From positions 1 to 64,000 of the forward strand of contig NZ_CP116005.1 in assembly GCF_027941835.1 (NCBI RefSeq): DNA of 64,000 nt, written 5' to 3'. The stretch's first letter is position 1; each line of letters begins with the position of its first letter. The translations under genes and the position numbers were made by a program. Of the stretch, positions 10,371 through 21,698 are shown piece after piece. A model generated the notes under the pieces. That model saw nothing but the letters and a program-made list of their open reading frames with translations, was not told the DNA's origin and made no database searches. The stretch comes from Sphingosinicella microcystinivorans (lineage in GTDB: Bacteria; Pseudomonadota; Alphaproteobacteria; Sphingomonadales; Sphingomonadaceae).

Positions 10371-10832
10371 ATGAGCATGAAAGACAGGATCGGGGAAACG
10401 CTGGGCACGTCGCGCTGGTTCGACGTCGAGCAATCGCTGATCTCGCAGTTCTCGGCCTCGACGCTCGACGACGATCCGATGCACCTCGATGTCGAATGGG
10501 CGAAGGCGAACACGCCGTTCGGCGGCACGGTGGCGGCGGGGTTCTGGACCACCTCGATGCTCATCACCATGTCGCACGACATCGGCTTCATCGACGCGTT
10601 CGGGCGCGAGGCGGAACCGTATTATGCGCTCAACTACGGCTTCAACCACATGCGGCTGATCACGCCGGTGCCGGTGGGAAGGCGCATTCGCGGCCACATG
10701 CGCCTGCGCGATTTCCAGGATCGCGGCGAGGGCAAGTTCCTGTTCGTGATCGACGTCGAAGTGGAGATCGAGGGCGAGGCGAAACCCGCGCTCGTCGCCG
10801 AATGGCTGGCGATGGTCGTCCGGCACGGATGA
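10371..10832 (+). CDS. MaoC-like hotdog-fold dehydratase
   Basis: The 153-residue protein has one hotdog domain with the hydratase-2-like stretch STLDDDPMHLD near residues 31-41, followed by FGGTVAAGFWT. MaoC proteins hydrate enoyl-CoA, and the Asp and His of the motif are present. It is out of place between peptidase and peptide-transport genes. The ATG at 10371 follows CAGGA, and its stop overlaps the start of the binding-protein gene. It may act on an acyl part of the imported compound, which would point to an acylated peptide. That is inference. Confidence 0.82.
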   Translation: MSMKDRIGETLGTSRWFDVEQSLISQFSASTLDDDPMHLDVEWAKANTPFGGTVAAGFWTTSMLITMSHDIGFIDAFGREAEPYYALNYGFNHMRLITPVPVGRRIRGHMRLRDFQDRGEGKFLFVIDVEVEIEGEAKPALVAEWLAMVVRHG

Positions 10833-12391
10833 GGCGCCGCGACGTCCTTGCAGCGGGCGCGCTCGCGTGGCTTGCCGGTTGCGGACGCGCAGGCAGCCAA
10901 TCGCCGACGCTGGTGATCGGCAAGCCCGGCGACATCAGCACGATGGACCCGGCGATCACCACCATGTCGGGCGATTTCGCGCCGATCGGGCTCGCCTACG
11001 AAAAGCTCGTGCGCTTCGTGATGAAGGACGGCGCGCCGACCGGCGACGTGGAAGGCGAACTCGCGCGGGCGTGGACGCTCGATGCCGACGGGCGAAGCTG
11101 GGTGTTCGACCTTTCGCCCGGACACCGTTTCGACGACGGCAGCGAGGTGACGGCGGACGCCGTGCGCTTCTCGTTCGAACGCTGCCTGAAGATCGGGCGC
11201 GGCGTCGCGCAGGCGCTCGGCGGGCTCGAAGCGGTGGAGGTGCAAGGCCCCCACCGCGTGCGCTTCCGCATGGCGGCAGCGATGCCGATCTTCCCGCTGA
11301 TCCTCGCGCTCGCGCCGATGGTCGTCATCAACCCGCGCGTGATGCGTTTCGAGACGAACGGCGATCTCGCGCGTGCGTGGCTTTCCGAACACACGGCGGG
11401 CAGCGGCCCCTATCACGTCACCGGCTGGCTGCGCGGCCAGCGCGTGACGCTGAAGGCCAACCCGTTCGCGGCTGTGAAGCCGCGCCATTTCGAGCGCGTC
11501 GCCATCAAGGTGGTGAAGGACGAATCGGCCTATCGCACGCAGCTTCGCAAGGGCGACATCGACATCTACGAATCGGTGACGCCGGACGCCGTGGAACCGC
11601 TCGCCGCGATGGAGGGCGTGCGCGTGATCTCGCAGCCGATGCCGCTCGTCATCGCGCTCGTCCCCAACAACCGGAGGAAGCCGCTCAGCGACGTGCGCGT
11701 GCGCCGCGCGCTGGCGCACGCGGTCGACGCGGCGGGGATCGCGCGCACCATCGTGCGCGGGCGCGCCTCCATGATCCACGGCGTCCTGCCGGCCGGCGTG
11801 CCGGGACAGGACGCGTCGATCCCGCTCATCGCCTACGACCCGGCGGAAGCGCGCCGCCTGCTGGACGAAGCGGGCATCGCGCCCGGCCTCGCACTCACCC
11901 TGTCCTACGCGCAGACCTCCGCCGCGAGCGACACGGTCGCGCTCGCCATCCAGAGCCAGCTTGCGAAGGTCGGCATCGACCTCCGGCTCGAAGTGCTCGC
12001 GCCCTCGGCGATGAGCAAGGTGCGCAGCGGCGACTTCGACCTTTCGATCAGCACCTGGTACGCCGATTTCCCCGACCCGTGGCCGATCATGAAGTTCGCC
12101 TACAATTCCGCGAACATCGGTGAGGGGCTCAATCTCTCGCGCTATTCCAATCCCGCCGTCGACAGGCTGCTGAACACAGCGGAAGCGACGATGGATCAGG
12201 CAGAACGCATCCGGCTCTATCGCGAGGCGCAGCGCATCATCGTTTCCGACCAGCCGATGATCGACCTGTTCTCGCTGCACGGCATCATCGCCTGCCGCGC
12301 CGACATCGAAGGCTTCGACTACAGCTTCTGGCAGCCCGGCATCTACAACGCCGCCGCCATGTCGCGCCGCGCGGAAAGCGCCGCGGCATGA
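10829..12391 (+). CDS. ABC transporter substrate-binding lipoprotein, peptide family (SBP_bac_5)
   Basis: This 520-residue protein belongs to the dipeptide/oligopeptide-binding family. The N-terminus MRRRDVLAAGALAWLAGC has twin arginines and a lipobox (LAGC), so it is probably a Tat-exported lipoprotein facing the periplasm. The body shows family landmarks, such as the opening phrase LDPAITT-like STMDPAIT and the repeated SVTPDAVEPL/VRRALAHAVDA stretches. The start overlaps the MaoC stop as ATGA, and the stop overlaps the first permease. It delivers ligand to the permease pair encoded next. Confidence 0.92.
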   Translation: MRRRDVLAAGALAWLAGCGRAGSQSPTLVIGKPGDISTMDPAITTMSGDFAPIGLAYEKLVRFVMKDGAPTGDVEGELARAWTLDADGRSWVFDLSPGHRFDDGSEVTADAVRFSFERCLKIGRGVAQALGGLEAVEVQGPHRVRFRMAAAMPIFPLILALAPMVVINPRVMRFETNGDLARAWLSEHTAGSGPYHVTGWLRGQRVTLKANPFAAVKPRHFERVAIKVVKDESAYRTQLRKGDIDIYESVTPDAVEPLAAMEGVRVISQPMPLVIALVPNNRRKPLSDVRVRRALAHAVDAAGIARTIVRGRASMIHGVLPAGVPGQDASIPLIAYDPAEARRLLDEAGIAPGLALTLSYAQTSAASDTVALAIQSQLAKVGIDLRLEVLAPSAMSKVRSGDFDLSISTWYADFPDPWPIMKFAYNSANIGEGLNLSRYSNPAVDRLLNTAEATMDQAERIRLYREAQRIIVSDQPMIDLFSLHGIIACRADIEGFDYSFWQPGIYNAAAMSRRAESAAA

Positions 12392-13392
12392 CGATCGCGA
12401 AACGCCTCGCTGGTCTCGTCGCAGTGATCTTCGGCGTCACCGTCATCACCTTCGCGATTTCGCACATGATTCCGGGCGATCCCGCGCAGATGCTCGCCGG
12501 GCCGCGCGCGACGCCGGAAGCCGTGGCGAAGATCCGCGCCGACCTCGGCCTCGACCGGCCGCTTCTCACGCAATACACGCGCTATCTCGGCGATCTCCTG
12601 AGCGGCGATCTCGGCACCTCGATCGTCACCGGCAGACCGGTCGCCACCGATCTCGCGCAGGTGTTTCCCGCCACCATCGAACTCATCGTCGCCGCGCTCG
12701 CCGTTTCGATCACGGCGGGCATCCTCGTCGGCACGCTCGCCGCCGTCTATCGCGGCTCGCCGCTCGACGTCGCCGCGCGCCTCATGGCCTCGGCCTCGAT
12801 CTCGATCCCGGCGTTCTGGCTGGCGCTCATGCTGCTGCTGCTGTTCTACGGCGTGCTCGGCTGGCTGCCGGGCGACGGGCGCATCGGCGTCGCCTTCGAC
12901 CCGCCGCCGCACGTCACCGGGTTCTACACGCTCGACGCGCTGTTCGCGGGAAACCTCGCGCTGCTGGCGGACGCGCTCGCGCACCTCGCGCTTCCGGCGC
13001 TGACGCTGGCGTTCGCCTCGGTGGGCGGCATCATCCGCGTGGTGCGCTCCTCGATGATCGAGGTGCTGAACGAGGACTATATCCGCACGGCCGTCGCGAG
13101 CGGCCTGCCGCGCCGCACGATCATCTTCAACCATGCGCTGAGGAACGCGCTGATCCCGGTCGTCACCATGCTGGGGCTGGAGGCGGCGGCGCTGCTGTTC
13201 GGCTCGGTCGTCGTCGAGACCGTGTTCGTCTGGCCGGGCGCGGGCTCCTATGTGCTCGGCGCGATCTTCGCGCTCGATTTCCCCGTCATCATGGGATTCA
13301 CCGTGATCGCCTCCGTCGCCTACGTGCTCATCAACACGGGCGTCGATCTCCTTTACCGCGTGCTCAACCCCGCGATCCGGGAGATCGGCTGA
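12388..13392 (+). CDS. Peptide ABC transporter permease, DppB/OppB type
   Basis: This 334-residue inner-membrane protein has about six transmembrane segments. The EAA-type cytoplasmic loop (DYIRTAVASGLPRRTIIFNHALRNAL, residues near 230-255) contacts the ATPase. The N-terminal FGVTVITFAISHMIPGDPA is typical of the DppB group. It overlaps its neighbours by 4 bases upstream and 1 base downstream. It forms the channel with the DppC-type protein. Confidence 0.93.
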   Translation: MTIAKRLAGLVAVIFGVTVITFAISHMIPGDPAQMLAGPRATPEAVAKIRADLGLDRPLLTQYTRYLGDLLSGDLGTSIVTGRPVATDLAQVFPATIELIVAALAVSITAGILVGTLAAVYRGSPLDVAARLMASASISIPAFWLALMLLLLFYGVLGWLPGDGRIGVAFDPPPHVTGFYTLDALFAGNLALLADALAHLALPALTLAFASVGGIIRVVRSSMIEVLNEDYIRTAVASGLPRRTIIFNHALRNALIPVVTMLGLEAAALLFGSVVVETVFVWPGAGSYVLGAIFALDFPVIMGFTVIASVAYVLINTGVDLLYRVLNPAIREIG

Positions 13393-14213
13393 TGCGCCGC
13401 CCGCCCTCGCTCGTGATCGGCGGCGCGCTCGTCGCGCTCATCATGCTGGCCGCGCTGCTCGCGCCGTGGCTGGTGCCGGACCCGAACGCCATCGCGCTCG
13501 ATCAGCGGCTGCTGCCGCCCTCGGCGCTCCACTGGGCGGGAACAGATGAAGTCGGCCGCGACCTCTTCGCGCGTATCCTCTGGGGCCTGCGCGCGTCGCT
13601 CGCGGCGGCGATCGCCATCGTCGTCATGGCGAGCGTCGCGGGCACCCTCATCGGCAGCCTGTCCGGCTTCGTCGGCGGCCTCGTCGACACGGCGCTGATG
13701 CGCCTGATGGACATGGCGATGGCGCTTCCCGGCCTCGTCGTCGCGATGGCGCTCACCGCCGCGCTCGGCGCCAGCCTGCCGAACGCCGTGCTGGCGCTCG
13801 GCCTGCTCGGCATCCCCTATTACGCGCGCGTCTCGCGCGCCGAGGCGCTGGCGCTGGCGAACCGGGATTTCGTGCGTGCATCGGCGGTGATGGGCGCGGG
13901 CCTCTGGCGGCAGCTTCGCGTCAACATCATCCCCAATCTCGCCGCGCAGGTGCTGGTGGTGATGACGCTGCACATCGGCGCCGCGATCCTCGCCGTCGCC
14001 GCGCTCAGCTTCATCGGCCTCGGCGCGCAGCCGCCCGCCTCGGAGCTCGGGATGCTCGTCGGCACGGGCCGCCGCTACATCCTCGAACAATGGTGGTATT
14101 CGCTGTTTCCGGGCCTCGTCATCGTCGTCACGGTGCTGGCGTTCAACCTCCTCGGCGACGGGCTTCGCGACCGTATCGACCCCCGCGCCGGCAAGCGGTC
14201 GCTGGTGGGATGA
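13392..14213 (+). CDS. Peptide ABC transporter permease, DppC/OppC type
   Basis: The 273-residue protein has about six membrane segments, the periplasmic entry phrase HWAGTDEVGRDLFARILWG near residues 48-66 and an EAA loop (RDFVRASAVMGAGLWRQL). Both are markers of DppC proteins. Its start shares one base with the dppB-type stop, and its stop overlaps the next ATPase gene as ATGA. It is the second channel subunit of the importer. Confidence 0.93.
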   Translation: MRRPPSLVIGGALVALIMLAALLAPWLVPDPNAIALDQRLLPPSALHWAGTDEVGRDLFARILWGLRASLAAAIAIVVMASVAGTLIGSLSGFVGGLVDTALMRLMDMAMALPGLVVAMALTAALGASLPNAVLALGLLGIPYYARVSRAEALALANRDFVRASAVMGAGLWRQLRVNIIPNLAAQVLVVMTLHIGAAILAVAALSFIGLGAQPPASELGMLVGTGRRYILEQWWYSLFPGLVIVVTVLAFNLLGDGLRDRIDPRAGKRSLVG

Positions 14214-15183
14214 CGCGGGTGACGCAGCCCCTGCTCGGCTACCGGGACTTCAGCCTGGAATTCCCGACGCCCGAAGGCCCGGCGAAGGCGCTCGACCGCG
14301 GGTCGATCACGGTCGGCGCGGGCGAGATCGTCGGCCTCGTCGGCGAATCCGGCTCGGGCAAATCGGTCGCGGCAATGTCGGCGATGCGCCTGCTGCCGCG
14401 CGGCGCGTACCGTGTCACCGGCGGGTCGCTGAATGTCTTCGGGCGCGACGTGATGGCGATGGACGCGCGCGATCTCGAGGCGCTGCGCGGCGCGGAGATC
14501 GGCATGATCTTCCAGGAGCCGATGAACGCGCTCAACCCCGCGATCCGCGTCGGCGAACAGATCGCCGCCGTGCTTCGCCGCCACAAGCGGCTCGGCCGCG
14601 CGGAGGCGTCGGCGGAGGCCGAGCGCCTGCTCGGCGACATGCTGATCGCGGACCCGGCGGTAGTGATGAAACTCTATCCGGCGGCACTCAGCGGCGGGAT
14701 GCGGCAGCGCGTGCTGATCGCGATGGCGTTCGCCTGCAAGCCCCGGTTGCTGATCGCCGACGAGCCGACGACCGCGCTCGACGTGACGGTGCAGGCGCAG
14801 GTGCTCTCGATCATCCGCGACCGCGCCCGCGCGCTCGGCACGGCGGTGCTGTTCATCAGCCACGACATGGCGGTGGTCGGCCAGCTCTGCGACCGGCTCT
14901 ACGTGCTCTACGCGGGCACCGTCGTCGAAAGCGGGCCGACGCAGGCGGTGCTCGCCGCGCCGCGCCATCCCTACACGCGCGTATTGCTCGCCGCGCTGCC
15001 GGACGGGCACCCGCCGCGAAGCGAGCTCGCGGCGATTCCCGGCAGCGTGCCGTCGCTGGTCGACCCGCCCGAAGGCTGCCGGTTCCGCCCGCGCTGCGCG
15101 CGCGCCGCGGACGACTGCACGCGCCGCCCGCCGCTCGGCGAGGCGCCGCACGCCGCCGCCTGCTGGCACCCGGAAATCGCGGC

Positions 15184-15187
<4 letters not shown>
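14210..15187 (+). CDS. Peptide ABC transporter ATPase, DppD/OppD type
   Basis: The 325-residue ATPase has Walker A GESGSGKS (about residues 45-52), the signature LSGGMRQR near 164 and Walker B LLIADEPTTALDVT. The C-terminal oligopeptide ABC tail has a cysteine cluster (CRFRPRCARAADDC), which in relatives binds an Fe-S cluster. The ATG at 14210 overlaps the permease stop. It pairs with the ATPase encoded next to drive import. Confidence 0.93.
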
Positions 15188-15938
<751 letters not shown>

Positions 15939-15942
<4 letters not shown>

Positions 15943-16937
15943 TGCTCCGCCCGCCCCTCAGGATCGCCGTCACGCGCGGCGGCCATGTCGAAAGCCGTCA
16001 CGCGGTCTCGGCGGCGATCGTGCGCGGCGACGCGATCCTCGCCGGGTGGGGCGACATCGACGGCAATGTGTTCGCGCGGTCGTCCTTGAAGCCGCTCCAG
16101 GCGCTCGGCGTGCTCGGGCACAGCCCGAAGCTCGATGCGGAACGGCTGGCGCTCGCCTGCGCCTCGCACAACGGCGAGGCGGTGCACGTGGAGGGCGTCA
16201 CCCGCTGGCTCGCCGATCTCGGGCTCGGCCCCGAGGCGCTCGAATGCGGCGCGCATCCGCCGATCGACCCGCCGAGCGCGCGGACGATGATCGAGGCGCA
16301 CGGCACGCCGGGGCGGCAGCACAACAACTGCTCGGGGAAGCATTGCGGCTTCCTGCAACTCTCGCAGCAGCTCGGCGTCGACCCGCACGGCTACACGGGC
16401 CGCAACCACTCCGTGCAGGCGGAGGTGCGCCGCCAGATCGGCCGCCTGCTCGGCCTCAACATGACGGCGCTGTCGTGGGGCGTCGACGGCTGCGGGGCGC
16501 CGATCTACGCGTTTCCGGTCACGGCGCTGGCGCGCGGCTTCGCGCGGCTCGCGGCGCCCGAGAGCCTGCCGCGCGATCTCGAAGCCTCGGCCACGCGCAT
16601 CTTCGCGGCGATGGCCGGGGCGCCATACCTCGTCGCCGGGCGCGACCGTTTCGACACCGCCGTCATGCAGGCGCTGCCCGGACGCCTCATCGCGAAGGGC
16701 GGCGCGGAGGGCGTTCTGACCGCCGCCGACGCGGAAACCGGCCTCGGCATCGCGCTCAAGGTGCACGACGGCGCGAAACGCGCGGCGGAAGTCGCGATGG
16801 CGGCGCTGCTCGGGGCGGCGCTCGGCGTGGACGGCAGCGCCGTCGCCGCGATGGCGGCGGTGCCGGTGCTGAATGCGGAGGGCCGCGCCGTCGGCGACAT
16901 TCATCTGGAACAGGAAGGTTCGCTTTCGTGGACGTGA
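15939..16937 (+). CDS. Asparaginase, AnsA/asparaginase II family
   Basis: The 332-residue protein matches the thermolabile Rhizobium-type asparaginase family rather than the EcAII type. Visible landmarks are ARSSLKPLQALG (residues near 41-52), ACASHNGE (about 68-75) and NNCSGKHCGFL (about 124-134), which hold the proposed Ser, Lys and Cys active-site residues. It should release ammonia from asparagine or a related amide. No signal peptide is present. The gene is coupled to dppF-type ATPase and M17 peptidase genes, so it probably feeds on asparagine freed from imported peptides. Confidence 0.87.
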
Positions 16938-18340
16938 GGTTTTCCACCGGCGGCGGAGACGGCATCGCCGTCACGCTCGCCTTTTCGGATCGCGGCCTGC
17001 CCGAAACGCTGAAGGCCGCGGCGGAAGCGCGCGGCTTCACGGGCAAGGCGGACGAGACCGTCGACTTGGTGGTCGCGGACGGCGCAGTCGCACGGCGCGC
17101 CCTGCTGATCGGTGGCGGGCCACAGGCTGATTTCACGCCGGTCGCAGCGACGGCGGCAGGGCGGCACCTGTCCGCGATCGCAGGGCTCGGCGGGCAGGCG
17201 CTCGACGTGCGCGGCGTGCCGGATGCCGTCGTCGCCGCCTTCGCGTTCGGCGTGCTCGACGGGGCCTATCGCGACGACCGCTACAAGACCGCGCCGCCCA
17301 CGCCGCTCGCACCCGCCGCGCTCACCATGATCGTGGACGCCCCGGACGCCTGCACGGCAGACTTCGCGGCCATGCCCGCGCTCGCGGAGGGCATCGCCGC
17401 CGCGCGCGACCTCGCCAACGCGCCGCCCAACCGCATGACGCCGCCGCTGTTCGCGGACTGGTGCCGTGCGCTCGCGATTCCGGGCCTCGACGTCGAGGTG
17501 CTGGACGCGGAGGCGCTCGCCGCGCTCGGCATGGGCGCGCTCATCGGCGTCGGGCAAGGCAGCGCCGCGCCGCCGTGCGTCGTCGTGCTGCGCTGGTCGG
17601 CACGCGGCGGCGAGGCGCCGCTCGCCTTCATCGGCAAGGGCGTCACCTTCGATTCGGGCGGTCTCCTCCCCAAGCCGGCCGAGGAAATGTGGGACATGAA
17701 ATACGACCGCGCGGGCGCCGCCGCCGTGGTCGGCGCGATGATCGCGCTCGCGCGCCGGAACGCAGCCGTGGACGCGGTCGGCATCATCGGGCTTGCCGAG
17801 AACATGCCCTCCGGCGCGGCCCAGCGTCCCGGCGACGTCGTCGTCTCGCACTCGGGGCAGACGATCGAAGTGCTGCACACCGATGCCGAGGGGCGCCTGC
17901 TGCTCTGCGACCTCCTCAGCTACGCCCGCGCGCGATTCAAGCCGTCCGCGCTCATCGACATCGCGACGCTGACCGGCGGCCTCACCTCGGTGCTGACCGA
18001 TCAGTACGCGGGGCTCTACGCCAACGACGATGCGCTCGCAGCATCGCTCACGGAGACCGGCGAGGCGTGCGGCGAGCGGCTGTGGCGGCTGCCGCTCGGC
18101 GAGGCGTTCGACCGCATGATCGATTCGCCCGTCGCCGACATGCAGAACATCTGCAAGGTGCGCTGGGGCGGCACCGTCACCGCCGCGCAGTTCCTGAAGC
18201 GCTTCGTTGGCGACACGCCGTGGGCGCATCTCGACATCTTCGGCCCGGCGTGGAACCACGGCGCGAAAGGACGGCACGGCGCGACCGGATACGGCGTCCG
18301 CCTGCTCGCGGCGATCGCCGAACGGCAGGCCGCGCAATGA
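16928..18340 (+). CDS. M17-family leucyl aminopeptidase
   Basis: This cytoplasmic two-metal aminopeptidase removes N-terminal residues from peptides. The 470-residue sequence has a variable N-terminal domain and the M17 catalytic domain: KGVTFDSGGLLPKP with metal-binding Lys and Asp, MKYDRAGAAAVV, and HTDAEGRLLL in place of the usual NTDAEGRL. The GTG at 16928 is chosen because AGGAAGG lies about 10 bases upstream. A second GTG at 16934 is also in frame. It overlaps the asparaginase gene by 10 bases. Confidence 0.9.
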   Translation: MDVRFSTGGGDGIAVTLAFSDRGLPETLKAAAEARGFTGKADETVDLVVADGAVARRALLIGGGPQADFTPVAATAAGRHLSAIAGLGGQALDVRGVPDAVVAAFAFGVLDGAYRDDRYKTAPPTPLAPAALTMIVDAPDACTADFAAMPALAEGIAAARDLANAPPNRMTPPLFADWCRALAIPGLDVEVLDAEALAALGMGALIGVGQGSAAPPCVVVLRWSARGGEAPLAFIGKGVTFDSGGLLPKPAEEMWDMKYDRAGAAAVVGAMIALARRNAAVDAVGIIGLAENMPSGAAQRPGDVVVSHSGQTIEVLHTDAEGRLLLCDLLSYARARFKPSALIDIATLTGGLTSVLTDQYAGLYANDDALAASLTETGEACGERLWRLPLGEAFDRMIDSPVADMQNICKVRWGGTVTAAQFLKRFVGDTPWAHLDIFGPAWNHGAKGRHGATGYGVRLLAAIAERQAAQ

Positions 18341-19317
18341 ACATCGACGTGCGCGTGGAGACGTGGCCGCTGCGCGATCCGATCCGGATCACCGGCTACA
18401 CGTTCGAGAGCTTCGATTTCCTCGTCGTGACGCTGGAGGAGGACGGCTTCACCGGCCGCGGCGAGGCGAGCGGCGTCTATTATCGCGGCGACCTGCCCGC
18501 GAAGGCCGCCGCCGAGATCGAAGCGCTGCGGCCGCGCCTTCGCGGCATCGACCGCGCCGCGCTCGCGGAGCTGCTGCCGCCCGGCTGCGCGCGCAACGCG
18601 CTCGATTGCGCGCTCTGGGAACTGGAAGCGCGCAAGAGCGCCACGCCCGTGTGGGCGCTTGCCGGGCTGGAACAGGCACCGAAGCCGCTGAAAACGACCT
18701 TCACCGTGGGCGCCGAAGACCCCGACACGCTCGTGAGGATCGCCACCACGGCTTACGCGGACGCGAAAGCGATCAAGATGAAGCTGACCGGCGAGGCCGT
18801 GGACGCCGACCGCGTGCGCGCCGTCCGCGCCGCCCGGCCGGACGTGTGGATCGGCGTCGACGCCAATCAGGGCTTCACGCGCGCCAGCCTCGATGCGCTG
18901 ATGCCGGTGCTCGTCGAGGCGGGCGTCGGCCTCATCGAGCAGCCCTTCGCCATCGGCCGCGAGGCCGACCTCGACGGTCTCGCCTCGCCGATCCCGGTCG
19001 CGGCCGATGAAAGCGTGCAGTCGACCGCCGAGATTCCCGGCCTCGTCGGCCGCGCGGACATCGTCAACATCAAGCTCGACAAGTGCGGCGGCCTCACCGA
19101 GGCGCTGGCGATGGTGAAGCTGGCGCGCGAGCTTGGCCTCGGCGTGATGGTCGGCAACATGGTGGGCACGTCGCTGGCGATGGCCCCGGCCTGCCTCGTG
19201 GGGCAGCTTTGCGACTTCGCCGATCTCGACGGCCCGCTCGCGCTGCGGGACGACCGGGCGGCGCGCGTGCTTTACGCGGGCGGCGAGATCACGTGCCCGT
19301 CGGACGTATGGGGCTGA
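18337..19317 (+). CDS. Dipeptide epimerase-like enolase-superfamily enzyme
   Basis: The 326-residue protein has the muconate-lactonizing subgroup layout: KxK at Lys147-Met-Lys149, metal ligands Asp175 (GVDANQ), Glu201 (IEQPF) and Asp224 (ADES), and the opposite Lys246 (NIKLDKCGG). Paired lysines on both sides of the pocket allow 1,1-proton transfer, as in L-Ala-D/L-Glu and other dipeptide epimerases. N-succinylamino acid racemases look similar. Placement after an M17 aminopeptidase and a peptide importer favours dipeptides. It is the last gene of the operon. Confidence 0.85.
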   Translation: MNIDVRVETWPLRDPIRITGYTFESFDFLVVTLEEDGFTGRGEASGVYYRGDLPAKAAAEIEALRPRLRGIDRAALAELLPPGCARNALDCALWELEARKSATPVWALAGLEQAPKPLKTTFTVGAEDPDTLVRIATTAYADAKAIKMKLTGEAVDADRVRAVRAARPDVWIGVDANQGFTRASLDALMPVLVEAGVGLIEQPFAIGREADLDGLASPIPVAADESVQSTAEIPGLVGRADIVNIKLDKCGGLTEALAMVKLARELGLGVMVGNMVGTSLAMAPACLVGQLCDFADLDGPLALRDDRAARVLYAGGEITCPSDVWG

Positions 19318-19326
19318 GCCTTTCCG

Positions 19327-19698
19327 TCAGCGTGAAGGCTTGCCCTGCGGCCTCGGGCGGCGCGGCTGGCCCGGGCGCGGCGCACCGCGCGGACCGCCGG
19401 GACCGCGCGGGCCTGACGGCTGGGGCTGCTGCGGCCGGCGCGGCGGCGGTGCGAGATCGGGGTTCAATACCGTGTACCCCTCCTTCTGGAGCCGCGTGAA
19501 CGCCGCCCGCACGCTCGCGAGGATCGAGGCCTGAAGCGCCTGCGGCAGGTCGTCGAAGGTCGTGTTGGGGTGAATGGCATTGAGGTCGCGCAGCAGCGTG
19601 TTGGGCACGCCGCCCGATGCCGTGCGCAGCGCGGACACGCCGTCGATCACCGCCGCGACGATCGCCTCGCGCATCACTTCCGCCGCCGGTTTCACCAT
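19327..19698 (-). CDS. Small protein of unknown function with proline/arginine-rich tail
   Basis: I do not recognise this 123-residue protein. Residues 1-80 look folded and mainly helical (VKPAAEVMREAIVAAVIDGV, then HPNTTFDDLPQALQASILAS). Residues 83-123 are a low-complexity basic tail of Pro, Arg, Gly and Gln. The ATG at 19698 is preceded by AGGAG and AAAGG. It lies on the ligK-ligU-ligI strand, 74 bases after ligI, and is convergent with the epimerase gene. It may belong to the lig transcript or be a separate DNA- or RNA-binding protein. Confidence 0.7.
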   Translation of the reverse strand: MVKPAAEVMREAIVAAVIDGVSALRTASGGVPNTLLRDLNAIHPNTTFDDLPQALQASILASVRAAFTRLQKEGYTVLNPDLAPPPRRPQQPQPSGPRGPGGPRGAPRPGQPRRPRPQGKPSR

Positions 19699-19772
19699 GA
19701 CCTTTCGCTCCTGCCCCGATGCCGGACGCGACGCGCTATACACAGCGGCACGCAGGCGCGGAACCGGAATCA

Positions 19773-20645
<873 letters not shown>

Positions 20646-21698
20646 CTAGAACACCACCCCGTCCATCAGCTTGCGCGCCGTGCGCAGCAGCGCCGCGCGC
20701 GTCACCGCGCCGCTCTCGTCGACGTCGAGCACGCAGCTCATCTCGCCGGTCGGATGCTCGACCGAGATCAGCCTCCGCATCCCCTCCGGCACTGCGGCGA
20801 CGGCGGCGGCGGGAGACCCCGCGATCAGGCAGGCCGTCGCCACGCTCACCGCGCCGAGCACGCCGATGCTCGCGTGCGCGCGGTGCGGGATGAAGCTGCG
20901 GACGCTGATCGCCCCGCCGCTGCGCGGCGGCGCCACCAGCATCATCTTCGGCACCGATTTCGCCGCGACATCGCCGAGGTTCATCATCGGGCCGGCCTTC
21001 AGGCGGATCGCCTCGATCCGGGCCTTGAGCGCCGACGCGGCGTCGAGCGCCTCGCGGCTCTCGTAGCCGCTCGCGCCCACGTCCGCCGCCCGCATCACGA
21101 CGCAGGGCATCCCGTTGTCGATGAGCGTGCAGGGCACGCCCTCGATCACGTCCACGGCCTGCCCTGTCGGCAGCAGCGCGCCGCAGCTCGACCCCGCCGT
21201 GTCGCGGAACGCGAGCGGCACGGGCGCATGGGCGCCCGGCACGCCGTCGATGCGCGCGGTCCCCTCGTAGGTCACGGCGCCGCCGGGCGTGCTGACCGTC
21301 GCCACCGCGATCTGGCCGGTGTTTTCCATGTAGATGGAGACGTTCGTCTCACCGTCCTCCGCCGTCACCAGCCCGCGCTCGATCGCGAACGGGCCGACAC
21401 CCGCGAGGATGTTGCCACAGTTCTGCGCGTCGCTGACGACCGCCTCGTCCACGAACACCTGAAGGAACAGGTAATCGACATCCACGCCCGGCCGCGCGGA
21501 TTTCGAGACGACGGCGACCTTGCTGGTCAGCGGATCGGCGCCGCCCATGCCGTCGATCTGGCGCGGATCGGGCGAGCCCATGATCCGCAGCAGCAGCGCG
21601 TCGCGCGACGCCGGGTCCTGCGGCAGGTCGGCGCCGAGAAAATAGCCACCCTTCGACGTGCCGCCGCGCATCCACATGCAGCGGACGCCCTCAGACAT
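20646..21698 (-). CDS. ligU: 4-oxalomesaconate tautomerase/isomerase (PrpF family)
   Basis: The 350-residue protein belongs to the PrpF/diaminopimelate-epimerase-fold family: [11 protein letters not shown] near residues 10-20, [12 protein letters not shown] near 51-62 and [10 protein letters not shown] near 91-100. In sphingomonads and in Pseudomonas (GalD) this member moves the double bond of 4-oxalomesaconate before hydration. It overlaps ligK by 8 bases and nearly touches ligI. The same three-gene order, ligK, an isomerase gene and ligI, is known from Sphingobium SYK-6. Confidence 0.9.
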   Translation of the reverse strand: MSEGVRCMWMRGGTSKGGYFLGADLPQDPASRDALLLRIMGSPDPRQIDGMGGADPLTSKVAVVSKSARPGVDVDYLFLQVFVDEAVVSDAQNCGNILAGVGPFAIERGLVTAEDGETNVSIYMENTGQIAVATVSTPGGAVTYEGTARIDGVPGAHAPVPLAFRDTAGSSCGALLPTGQAVDVIEGVPCTLIDNGMPCVVMRAADVGASGYESREALDAASALKARIEAIRLKAGPMMNLGDVAAKSVPKMMLVAPPRSGGAISVRSFIPHRAHASIGVLGAVSVATACLIAGSPAAAVAAVPEGMRRLISVEHPTGEMSCVLDVDESGAVTRAALLRTARKLMDGVVF

